DNA of 64,000 nt from Io17-Chloro-G2 sp965226915 (lineage in GTDB: Bacteria > Chloroflexota > Dehalococcoidia > Lucifugimonadales > UBA3495), in contig CBDDEJ010000011.1 in assembly GCA_965226915.1 (NCBI GenBank), forward strand, positions 682,001 to 746,000, in the 5' to 3' direction. Positions 55,283-63,642 of this stretch are shown in pieces (the stretch's first letter is position 1; each line of letters starts with the position of its first letter). A program made the translations under genes and the position numbers. The notes beneath the pieces were generated by a model. It searched no databases. It worked only from the letters and a program-made list of their open reading frames with translations, and had not been told where the DNA came from.

Positions 55283-56686
55283 ATGAAATCAGACCGTACC
55301 GAAGTTGCCCACCTTATGCGGCGCGCCGGTTTCGGCGCCACTCCCGAAGAGTTGGACACACTCACCGCGGAGAAGACCTACGAAGAACTCGTGGATGATC
55401 TGGTCAACACGGATCGGTTCCCGGAAGTGGATCCTTCCTTTGTCGAGCGGTACTACGGCGGAGAGCCGGTGGCGGTCTACGTTGGCAAATGGCTCTACAA
55501 AATGATTAACACCCAGCGGCCCCTGCAGGAAAAGATGGCGATCTTCCTGCACCACATCTACCCGGTGGCCTGGGGTAAAAGCGAGCACGGGCCGTCTATA
55601 TTCACTCAGATAGAAATGTTCCGGCGCGTGGGGCTCACCGATTTCAAAACCATGCTGCTGGAGTTGTCCAAAGACCCGGCAATGATCTTCTGGCTGGACA
55701 ACAACGAGAACCACAAGGATGAGGTCAATGAGAATTACGGCCGGGAGCTGCTGGAGCTCTTTTCAATGGGTATCGGCGCCTACACCGAGGACGATATCAA
55801 GAGCGCTTCCCGGGCCTTTACCGGCTGGTCGTTCCGGCAACCTCTGTCCCTTTATCCCACGGGCCACCATCAAGCCGTATTCGAGTATCTGCCCGAGGAT
55901 CACGACGACGGTGAGAAGACTTTCCTGGGAAACAGTGGAAACCTGAACGGCGAAGACATCATAGACATCATCGCCAAACAGCCGGCCACCGCCCGGTTCA
56001 TTTCCCGGCACCTCTATAACTTTTTCGTAGAAGATGAGCCCCAAGTGCCATCTTGGTCCATTGAGCCGCCCCGGAACGAGGCCGCCATCGAGCAACTCTC
56101 ACGGGTTTTCCTCGAGTCCAACGGCGACATGAGGACAGTGCTCAAAGTGTTGTTTAATGCCGATTGGTTCAAGGACTCCCAAGACAAGAAAAAGGTCAAG
56201 AGCCCGGCTGAACTGGTTGCCGGAGTATTGAAGCAGACCGGGGAGTTCCGGTCTCCAAAACCGGGAATGCACGACTTTGCTGGAGCCGCCGCTGTAATGG
56301 GCCAGAGCTTGCTAAATCCACCTACAGTTGAAGGTTGGCACACCGGCCACGAGTGGATCGATTCCGGCACCCTCGGCGAGCGGATAAACTTTGCCGCAAA
56401 GCAGTTCAAGGATCCGTCGAAGCCCGGCATTCAAGAGATGCTGCAAAGAGCCGGCAGCTTGGATGAGGACCCTGCCGGTTTGGTGAGCCGCTGTCTGGAC
56501 CTCATGGGAGGCGTCAGGGTAAGCGATGAAACCCACAGTTCGTTGGTGGGGTACGCCAAGGAGCTAAGTTCTATTGGAAAGACCTCTGGCGAGGAAACCG
56601 AGGTAGAGGAAGGCGATCAACAGGAAGTGGACGTTTTGAACCTTATCCAGATGATCGTATCCACGGTGGATTATCAGTTCGCCTAA
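55283..56686 (+). CDS. DUF1800 domain protein
   Basis: 467 residues from ATG 55283, with GGGAGG nine bases upstream. Typical starting block TEVAHLMRRAGFGATPEEL, then PLQEKMAIFLHHIYPVAWGK, NYGRELLELFSMGIGAYTED and ASRAFTGWSFRQP. The family is usually encoded with DUF1501 genes, as here, and is found in planctomycetes and Chloroflexota with roles in export or carbohydrate/sulfatase systems not well defined. The nine-residue-type loops and the C-terminal GWHTGHEWIDSGTLGERINF match the domain. No signal peptide, though many relatives carry one. Confidence 0.9.
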   Translation: MKSDRTEVAHLMRRAGFGATPEELDTLTAEKTYEELVDDLVNTDRFPEVDPSFVERYYGGEPVAVYVGKWLYKMINTQRPLQEKMAIFLHHIYPVAWGKSEHGPSIFTQIEMFRRVGLTDFKTMLLELSKDPAMIFWLDNNENHKDEVNENYGRELLELFSMGIGAYTEDDIKSASRAFTGWSFRQPLSLYPTGHHQAVFEYLPEDHDDGEKTFLGNSGNLNGEDIIDIIAKQPATARFISRHLYNFFVEDEPQVPSWSIEPPRNEAAIEQLSRVFLESNGDMRTVLKVLFNADWFKDSQDKKKVKSPAELVAGVLKQTGEFRSPKPGMHDFAGAAAVMGQSLLNPPTVEGWHTGHEWIDSGTLGERINFAAKQFKDPSKPGIQEMLQRAGSLDEDPAGLVSRCLDLMGGVRVSDETHSSLVGYAKELSSIGKTSGEETEVEEGDQQEVDVLNLIQMIVSTVDYQFA

Positions 56687-56750
56687 GTTGGCATTTGCAA
56701 ATACAACGTTGGCTAACACGGCCATCCGATGATTGGGGAGCAATAGATAT

Positions 56751-57887
56751 ATGACTACGAAGCAGGAAGACCGGGTTTTGGTGGTGGTGCAGTTGACCGG
56801 GGGCAACGACTTCATGAACACCGTCGTCCCCTACACCAGCGGGCACTACTACGACGCCCGCAAGAAGATCGTCATGAATCAGGACGAGGCGCTGCCCATC
56901 GACAGCCAGTTGGCCATCAACCCGAACGCCCCATCCTTCAAGCGGCTATACGATGAAGGCAAGATGGCCATCGTTCAAGGCATCGGATACCCCGACTCCA
57001 ACCGCTCCCACTTTCGCGGCATGGACATCTGGCACACCTGCGAGCCCGACCGGGTGGGCCTTGAGGGCTGGCTTGGGCTGGCCGTAAGGGAGTTGGACCC
57101 GAACTCGGAAAACGTGTTGACCGGCGTAAACATCGGCAGGGGCCTGCCACGAGCGATGGCCGTGCCGGGCGTGCCGGTTACCTCCATTGGAGACTTGGAA
57201 GGCTACGGTGTGATGACCGACATCGAGCGGGCGTTGCTCCAGGACAAGGCCATCGAGACGTTCAAGAACATCTATGGCAATGCTATCGGCGGCGGCCCGG
57301 TGGCCGAATATATCGGTAAGACGGGCATCGATGTCCTCAATGGGGCCGACATGCTGGCCGACGTCGCGGCCAGGTACGAATCTCCTGTGGAATACGCGGA
57401 TAACCCCATCGCCAAGAGCCTGAGGGACGTGGCGCGAATCCACTTCGCCGGACTGGGGACCCGTATTTTCTACACCGCTCACGGCGGGTATGACCATCAC
57501 GCCAACGAGATGACGGCCCATCCCAAATTGATGGATGAACTGTCGGTGGGCATAGCTGATTTCCTCGATGATCTGGAACACCACGGCGCCGGCGATCAAG
57601 TGGCGGTGCTGGTGTTCTCCGAGTTTGGCCGGCGGATGCGCGACAACGGCAGCGGCACAGACCACGGCTCTGGCGGCGGCGCATTCCTGTTCGGGAAAAA
57701 TATCGACGGCGGCCTGTACTCGGAGTATCCGTCGATGGATCCCAGCCGGTGGGAGCACGGCGAAGACCTGGAGCACACCATCGATTTCAGGGGCGTTTAC
57801 GGCACGGTGCTGGAGCAGTGGATCGACGTGGAGGCCGCGCCGATCGTCAAAGGAAATTTCGAACAGATTCATCCGTTCAAAAACTAG
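56751..57887 (+). CDS. DUF1501 domain protein
   Basis: 378 residues from ATG 56751 (GGGGAG 12 bases upstream). Opens LVVVQLTGGNDFMNTVVPY, then MAIVQGIGYPDSNRSHFRGM, IFYTAHGGYDHHANEM and VAVLVFSEFGRRMRDNGSGT, the alkaline-phosphatase-like metal region of DUF1501/sulfatase-related proteins (the motif with Ser/Asp/His ligands DHGSGG). Co-transcribed with DUF1800, 64 bases apart. Function unknown beyond the fold. Confidence 0.9.
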   Translation: MTTKQEDRVLVVVQLTGGNDFMNTVVPYTSGHYYDARKKIVMNQDEALPIDSQLAINPNAPSFKRLYDEGKMAIVQGIGYPDSNRSHFRGMDIWHTCEPDRVGLEGWLGLAVRELDPNSENVLTGVNIGRGLPRAMAVPGVPVTSIGDLEGYGVMTDIERALLQDKAIETFKNIYGNAIGGGPVAEYIGKTGIDVLNGADMLADVAARYESPVEYADNPIAKSLRDVARIHFAGLGTRIFYTAHGGYDHHANEMTAHPKLMDELSVGIADFLDDLEHHGAGDQVAVLVFSEFGRRMRDNGSGTDHGSGGGAFLFGKNIDGGLYSEYPSMDPSRWEHGEDLEHTIDFRGVYGTVLEQWIDVEAAPIVKGNFEQIHPFKN

Positions 57888-57916
57888 TGCCTCGCCAATG
57901 AGTGGCGAATAAAAAA

Positions 57917-57961
57917 TCCCATCCCAACCTTCCCCCATAAAGGGGGAAGGTTGGGATGGGA
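57917..57961. terminator. long perfect hairpin downstream of DUF1501
   Basis: 20-bp perfect arms TCCCATCCCAACCTTCCCCC and its complement with loop ATAAA, preceded by an A-run. It can end rightward transcription of the DUF1800/1501 operon, though it lacks a T-run on the right, and it also resembles dispersed palindromes. Confidence 0.65.
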
Positions 57962-58050
57962 GTCGTAGGCCCAGCCGAGGCATCAAACACATCTGGATAA
58001 ACCGGCATTTCACCGGTGTGACCAACCCGTCAATCAAGGGGAGAAATTGA

Positions 58051-59079
58051 ATGGCACGACCTTACGGACTGCTGAGAGCCGGATTCCCTTACTTGAAGAC
58101 TCTGGGAATGCGCCGAATCACCAATTTTCCCGTTGATGTCGCCTTCGGGAGGGAAGGCGTTGTTTACGTCCTCCTTCGCTCCGAGGGGGCGGCGCTGATC
58201 AGGGTGTGGTCCATAGACGACGCGGAACAGTTCTCTGGCGACCTGGTCCAGATCGGGGCTTACGGCGAGGGCGACGGCCAGTTCCAGTGGCCCGTGCAGA
58301 TCGTATGCAACGAAGGCGGAGACCTGTTTGTTAGCGACGAAGCAACTCACCGCATCAGCCGTTTCCAGCCGGACGGAGAATTCGTCGGCAAATGGGGCGT
58401 GGAAGGAAACGGCGACGGCGAGTTGAAAGGGCCGGCGGGTATTGCTTTCGATAACCAAGGCAACCTGGTGGTGGTGGACTCTCAAAACCACCGGGTTCAG
58501 CGATTTACGCCCGAAGGCGAGTACCTGGGCGGGTTCGGTTCCTACGGTTCGCAGCCCGGGCAATTCAACCTCCCCCTGGGAGTCCACGTCGACGAACTCG
58601 GCTACGTATACGTGGTCGACTGGGGAAACCACCGTGTTCAGAAGTTCGATGCCGATGGCGTCCTGGAGATGGTGATCGGCCAAGAGGGCGGCGGCGACGG
58701 CGAATTCAACCGGCCCATGGGTGTGGCGGTTGACCTTCACGGCGACATATACGTGGCTGATTGGGGCAACAACCGGGTCCAAATGTTCAATCAAGACGGA
58801 GATTACATCTGGAAATTCCTAGGGAACGCCGATCTTTCCCGAGTGGCGCGCGCATACATGATGACCAACGCCATGCCCAACCGGCTCAGGGAGATGGGAA
58901 AGCTGGAGCAGGAAACGTTACTAAGGAGGCCCCGGTCGGTCAGGGTGGACAGCGAGTTCAGGCTATTCGTGGCCGACTACGAGTCCTATCGCATCCAAAT
59001 CTACCAGAAGGACGCCATACCCCTGGACGAGGACACCATGGCTATGGCCCCCCGTAATCCGACCCTGGCGACTACATAG
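58051..59079 (+). CDS. NHL-repeat beta-propeller protein
   Basis: 342 residues, with repeats about 47 residues long: ATHRISRFQPDGEFVGKWG, GIAFDNQGNLVVVDSQNHRV, HVDELGYVYVVDWGNHRVQK, AVDLHGDIYVADWGNNRVQM. Such six-bladed propellers bind proteins or ligands. The usual GxFxxPxGIAV pattern is seen (GDGQFQWPVQIVCN, GQFNLPLGVHVD). No signal peptide. Clustered with DUF1800 and DUF1501 genes, it may belong to the same functional unit, but a hairpin separates them. Confidence 0.88.
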   Translation: MARPYGLLRAGFPYLKTLGMRRITNFPVDVAFGREGVVYVLLRSEGAALIRVWSIDDAEQFSGDLVQIGAYGEGDGQFQWPVQIVCNEGGDLFVSDEATHRISRFQPDGEFVGKWGVEGNGDGELKGPAGIAFDNQGNLVVVDSQNHRVQRFTPEGEYLGGFGSYGSQPGQFNLPLGVHVDELGYVYVVDWGNHRVQKFDADGVLEMVIGQEGGGDGEFNRPMGVAVDLHGDIYVADWGNNRVQMFNQDGDYIWKFLGNADLSRVARAYMMTNAMPNRLREMGKLEQETLLRRPRSVRVDSEFRLFVADYESYRIQIYQKDAIPLDEDTMAMAPRNPTLATT

Positions 59080-59151
59080 GGACCTAATCGAAGGGAATCC
59101 AGCAATGGGAACCAAGCAGCAAGTCAGGAAGGTAGTTTTCAACTAAACGCA

Positions 59152-59180
59152 TGTCACCCTGATCGCAGCGAAGGGTCCGG
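59152..59180. repeat. second intergenic TGTCACCCTGA-type repeat
   Basis: Shares the TGTCAnCCTGA core with the repeat at 41338; both lie between genes. Confidence 0.4.
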
Positions 59181-59279
59181 GACCCGGAGCGAAACCAGTA
59201 AGTGTTCCAGGCCACAAGCGTTCTAAACCTGAGGACCGCACTCCCAAAACGAAAGAGGTTCCAGTGAAGCCACACAGCC

Positions 59280-60710
59280 GTAACTGTTCAGACTTGATGA
59301 GGTGAATTGGCTCAAAGCCGTTGGAAAAACGCTGGCATGGCCGGGGGAGTTGTGGCATACCAGGGAGGTGGACACTGAACTAGACCTGAACGCGGCGAGT
59401 CGCGAAACTCTGCTGGAGATAATTGCCGGCCAGCGGGCAGTCATTGCCGATTTGCAAAGGCGGATTGGGGTTCTGGAATCCCGTCCCAACCGGCGCGGGT
59501 CGTCGGGGATGCCGGGTAATCAGCCGCACTCCAGCCGGCAAGCGCCGGAGAAAAAGGAGCCCAGAAAGCCGCGCCGCCATGGCTTCGCCCGCCAGCGCAT
59601 GACTCCTACCCGGCGGGTGGAGCATGCCGTGGCGGTCTGTCCCGACTGCGGGACTCACCTGAACGGCGGATGGGTACAGCGAACTCGGGAAGTCATTGAG
59701 CTACCGGTGGCTCCGGTAGAAGTGACCGAGCACGCCCTGGTAGCCCGCATCTGTCCGGTATGCCAGCGGCGCCGGCTGCCCAAAGAGGCCCTGCAGGGGG
59801 TGGTTCTGGGCCAGCAGCGCCTGGGGGTCAATCTGGTAAGCCTGATGGTGACCCTGCGGGAGGAGGGACGGTTGCCCATAAGAATCATCCAATGGTACCT
59901 GGAGAGCGTCCATCAGTTGCACCTGAGTGTTGGCGCCATCGTCCAGGCCGTCCATGGAGTAGCCCGTCAGGCTGAGACGGCGGTGCGAGAGGTGTTCGAG
60001 CAAGTCCGCGCCAGTCCCGTGGTGCAGGGCGACGAAACCGGCTGGCGCCAGGACGGGAGCAACGGCTATGTTTGGACCTTCAGCACTCCCAGCGAACGAT
60101 ACTTCCTGCGTCGGGGTCGGGATAAGGGGGTGGTGGATGAGGTGCTGGATTCCTCCTTCAGCGGAGTGTTGGTCAGTGATTTCTACGCCGCCTATAACCA
60201 CTACCCGGGCCTGAAGCAACGGTGCTGGGCTCATCTGCTGCGGGATATCCATGACCTGAAAGGGTTGTACCCAGAAGACGCTGGGCTGGCTCAGTGGGCC
60301 GAGGCGGTTCACCAGGTCTACACGGAGGCCAAGGCCTCGGTCCTTCCCCGAGCCCAGCCAGGCCATCGCACCCAGCTAATGCTGGAGGAGAAACTAATGG
60401 TCTTGGCGCGGCCTTTCCTTAAAGATCCCCTGGCGGTTCAGGCCAAGCTCTGCCGGCGCATGGAACGGTTCATCAAGGAACTGTTTATCTTCGTGTCGGA
60501 CCCAGCCGTGCCCTCAGACAACAACGCCGCCGAGCGGAGCCTGCGGCATCTGGTAACCAGTCGCAAGATCAGCGGCGGCGCCCGCTCAGGGCAGGGCGCC
60601 GACAGCAAGATGACCTTGGCATCCCTCTTTGGCACCTGGCGGGCCAGAGGTCTCAATCCCCTTCTGGAATGCCGCCGGTTGCTCACTTCCCCTCAACTCT
60701 GAACAGTTTC
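59280..60710 (+). mobile_element. IS66 family insertion sequence, copy 4 (1431 bp)
   Basis: Flanked by the 8-bp duplication ACACAGCC (59272-59279, 60711-60718). Lacks the 15-base internal duplication. Confidence 0.95.
59302..60702 (+). CDS. IS66 family transposase (intact)
   Basis: 466 residues, reading through the position that is a stop in copies 2 and 3. Catalytic motifs as in copy 1. Together with both IS ends and a target duplication, this copy looks complete and could supply transposase to the others. Confidence 0.95.
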   Translation: MNWLKAVGKTLAWPGELWHTREVDTELDLNAASRETLLEIIAGQRAVIADLQRRIGVLESRPNRRGSSGMPGNQPHSSRQAPEKKEPRKPRRHGFARQRMTPTRRVEHAVAVCPDCGTHLNGGWVQRTREVIELPVAPVEVTEHALVARICPVCQRRRLPKEALQGVVLGQQRLGVNLVSLMVTLREEGRLPIRIIQWYLESVHQLHLSVGAIVQAVHGVARQAETAVREVFEQVRASPVVQGDETGWRQDGSNGYVWTFSTPSERYFLRRGRDKGVVDEVLDSSFSGVLVSDFYAAYNHYPGLKQRCWAHLLRDIHDLKGLYPEDAGLAQWAEAVHQVYTEAKASVLPRAQPGHRTQLMLEEKLMVLARPFLKDPLAVQAKLCRRMERFIKELFIFVSDPAVPSDNNAAERSLRHLVTSRKISGGARSGQGADSKMTLASLFGTWRARGLNPLLECRRLLTSPQL

Positions 60711-60718
60711 ACACAGCC

Positions 60719-61154
60719 GAGGCAAGCCCAAGAAATAGCCCGTTTGTTGGGGCCCTGGCGGAGATACCCAGGGCGTCGTCGATTCGGCTGGCGACTTCCT
60801 TCCCGCGGTATCCTGGGCCGTGCCGCCCAAGCCTACGACGACTTCTATCGAACCGGGCCGAAATCACGGGCGCCGGCAGGCGAGAACCCGACTAACGCGG
60901 GCGTCTCCGAAAGCGAAGCGTTTCAGATGCTTAAGAGCGCCGCCAGCGCCAAGAAGTTCGTGACAGACCGGGCGATTGGGATTGTTGACCGGTCTATAAC
61001 GCTGTCGGGAGGTTCTGGGTTCCTCAACAATAGCACCTTGGCGAGACTATACCGTGACGTGCGGGCGGGCCCCCTGATGCAACCCTGGGCAAGCAACCAG
61101 GCTGTGGAGCTAATTGGAAAGGTCACTTTGGGTCTGGACCCCAAAGACGAATAG
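60719..61154 (+). pseudogene. acyl-CoA dehydrogenase C-terminal remnant
   Basis: The recognisable part is ASAKKFVTDRAIGIVDRSIT, LSGGSGFLNNSTLARLYRDV, RAGPLMQPWASNQAVELIG and KVTLGLDP: the last helices and the flavin-binding Arg/Asp region of the acyl-CoA dehydrogenase_2 family, used in beta-oxidation-type catabolism or sulfur compound oxidation. The beginning, with the catalytic and FAD-binding domains, is missing on the other side of IS66 copy 4, so the gene was already truncated before or by the insertion. Confidence 0.7.
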
Positions 61155-61330
61155 GCAATAGTGAAATGACAGTTCATGCAAGAGCTGACATTGATCACAA
61201 GGGCGCACAGCCGGGGTAAGAACGTGTCCCCAGACTGATCCAGTGAGCCGGGTATTCGGCCCACGATGGAGCGAACACCGTCCCGGCGGGATATACTTAA
61301 GTCTTAGAACGATAGGCAGGTGAAATCAAC

Positions 61331-61873
61331 ATGTTGGAAAATCAAGGTGAGATCGCGGTATTTGGAGGGGGCTGTTTCTGGTGCACCGAGGCGGTCTTCT
61401 CCGAGCTAAACGGTGTGATGTCGGTAGTTCCCGGCTACGCCGGGGGGCATGTGGCTAATCCGAGCTACCGGGAGGTTTGCACCGACGAAACCGGGCACGC
61501 CGAATCCGTGAAGATTGAGTTCGACCCCGGTCAGATCAGCTATGACCGTCTTCTGGAGGTGTTCTTCGCCACCCACGACCCGACCACGTTAAACCGCCAG
61601 GGCGCCGATAGGGGGACCCATTATCGCTCGCTGATCCTGTACGATGGCGACGATCAAAAAGCCCAAGCTGAGGCATTCATCCAGGGACTTGAAAGTTCCG
61701 GCTCCCAGGGTGGACCCATCGTGACCCAGGTGGAGCCGTTGGAGGCTTTTTACGAGGCCGAGGAAGACCACAAACAGTTCTACGCCAACAATCCGGACGC
61801 GATGTATTGCCAAATCGTGATCCAGCCTAAGCTGGACAAAGTCCGGGGCCAATTCGCCGAGCAACTCCGCTGA
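61331..61873 (+). CDS. msrA: peptide methionine sulfoxide reductase A
   Basis: 180 residues. Reduces methionine S-sulfoxide in proteins, recycled by thioredoxin. Catalytic Cys15 lies in GGGCFWCTEAVF; YAGGHVANPSYREVCTDETG and FFATHDPTTLNRQGADRGTH follow in the standard order. The recycling Cys is probably the one at YREVCTD or YCQIVIQ near the C-terminus. Cytoplasmic. An intact housekeeping gene next to IS1380 copy D. Confidence 0.95.
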   Translation: MLENQGEIAVFGGGCFWCTEAVFSELNGVMSVVPGYAGGHVANPSYREVCTDETGHAESVKIEFDPGQISYDRLLEVFFATHDPTTLNRQGADRGTHYRSLILYDGDDQKAQAEAFIQGLESSGSQGGPIVTQVEPLEAFYEAEEDHKQFYANNPDAMYCQIVIQPKLDKVRGQFAEQLR

Positions 61874-61915
61874 CCGGCAGATCCCCGGAGATTTACAGCC
61901 AGGGTTACACCTAAG

Positions 61916-63635
61916 TCCGAATCCACCGATGGACCCGGATGGAGGGCGTGAGGACAGCGGAAGAGGGGGGAGGGAGTTGCAGGCGCGATGATCCGGGCTC
62001 GAATTCGGGTAGACGGGAGGTTGGCGGGCGGTCGCAGGCGCTTTTGGGGGCGCCGATGGCGGTCTGCAGTGGCTGTGCTGAGCGAGATGGCGGGATAGGA
62101 CACGGGAAGAGGCGCTCGCGGACCGGGACTGGCGCGAGTTTGCCGGGACGTTCAGTTGGCCGGATGGCGGGTCAGTTGCAGACGGGTCGTCAGGCTGGGA
62201 GTGGCAGGGCGCGCAGCCGGGCCAGGGCGCGACTGAACTGGGTTTCCCAAGGCCAGCGCTGGGGCAGATGCAGGGTGAGGCGGCGCGCCGAGCGGGTGAG
62301 CCGTCCGGCCAGGGAGAAGAACCGTCGCCTGAGGGTCTTGGTGGTCACGATCTGCTCGCCCAGGCCGATGCGCGCGGTCCAGCGGGCCAGGTTGTGGGCC
62401 ATCACCTGGACGGCCAGCCAGGCGCCGTTGGCGGCGAAGCGGCCGGACGGCATGTGGTTCAACCCGACGCCGTACTTGAGGTTGCGTATCGCATTCTCGA
62501 TCTCGGCGTGGCGGCGGTGGTCGGCCTCCAGTTCCAGGGTCTCTCCGTCCCGGTCGGTGATGAAGCCGTGATAACTGTAGGTGGCGAAGAGGGCCAGTTG
62601 GGAACCGGGGGTCGGCTGCACCCGCCGGACGATGAGCCGCACCGGCGCGGCGTCCGGCTCACTCTGGAAGGGGGTATAAGTCGTCTCGGCCACAGCGGCC
62701 GCGCCGTCCATCCAGTAGGGAATCGGCGTCCAGGCAGCTTCGGGTATGGCCTCGATGAGATTGCGCAGGCTTTTGTGCTGGCGGATGGTGATGGAGAAGC
62801 GCACGTCCAGCTTGCGGCAGACGGCGACCACGGCGTGGGTATAGAAGCCGCTGTCGGCCCGCAGGGTGATCTGCCCGCTGGCGCCAGCGTAGCGCATCCG
62901 CCCCACCGTCTCCCGCAGGAAGTGGGCGGCCCCGCGGGCGGTGTTGGCGCGGCCCTCGCGCAGCCGGGACATCAGCACGTCGCCGGCGCCGGCGGCGCCG
63001 GCCAACAGCGGGTGATAGCCCCGGGCGCCGGTGTAGCCGTGGTGGCGGGCGCCCTCCTTGGCCAGTCCGTAGGTCTCGCAGATCGTCGAATCAAGGTCGA
63101 TGGTAAATGGTGCGTCGCCGGGTCCGGCTCCGGCCTGCCAGGCCCGGGCCAGCAACTCGCGGCTCACCCGGTCCAGTTGGCGGACGTGGCCCCAGCGAAA
63201 GCTGCGCAGGAAGGCGCCCAGGGTGGAGGGCGCCTTGAGCACACTGCCCAGGGTGCAGGCTGTCCCGCCGGCGCGCAGCGCATCGGCGTCGTCGATGCAG
63301 TCGCCGCCCGCCAACGCAGATGCCACCAGCGTCATCATCTTGTCACCGGTGTTGGCTCGGCCTGGGGCCCGGCCCAGGTCCAGGCGCCGGTCAACCAGTT
63401 GGGAAAGGCCGAGGTGCAAGGCCAAGGTGGCGGGAAGGAGCAGGCCGGCATTGTTGACCAGGCGGTGGTCGTCGAAGGTGATGTGGATGCGGTCGAGGTG
63501 GTTGCGTGGTAGCATCTATTGGGTGCTCCTTGTTTCTGGTCGGTTTTCTGTTATAAAACCATTATCCCAGATTCAGAGGAGCACTTCCTTCCCTATCCGC
63601 CCTGTCGCGACACGCCCTCTATCGGTGGATTCGGG
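61916..63635 (-). mobile_element. IS1380 family insertion sequence, copy D (1720 bp)
   Basis: Full length with 5-bp duplication CTAAG (61911-61915, 63636-63640) and both terminal repeats. Confidence 0.95.
62190..63515 (-). CDS. IS1380 family transposase (intact)
   Basis: 441 residues, nearly identical to copy B, catalytic residues unchanged. A candidate active copy. Confidence 0.95.
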   Translation of the reverse strand: MLPRNHLDRIHITFDDHRLVNNAGLLLPATLALHLGLSQLVDRRLDLGRAPGRANTGDKMMTLVASALAGGDCIDDADALRAGGTACTLGSVLKAPSTLGAFLRSFRWGHVRQLDRVSRELLARAWQAGAGPGDAPFTIDLDSTICETYGLAKEGARHHGYTGARGYHPLLAGAAGAGDVLMSRLREGRANTARGAAHFLRETVGRMRYAGASGQITLRADSGFYTHAVVAVCRKLDVRFSITIRQHKSLRNLIEAIPEAAWTPIPYWMDGAAAVAETTYTPFQSEPDAAPVRLIVRRVQPTPGSQLALFATYSYHGFITDRDGETLELEADHRRHAEIENAIRNLKYGVGLNHMPSGRFAANGAWLAVQVMAHNLARWTARIGLGEQIVTTKTLRRRFFSLAGRLTRSARRLTLHLPQRWPWETQFSRALARLRALPLPA

Positions 63636-63642
63636 CTAAGGG

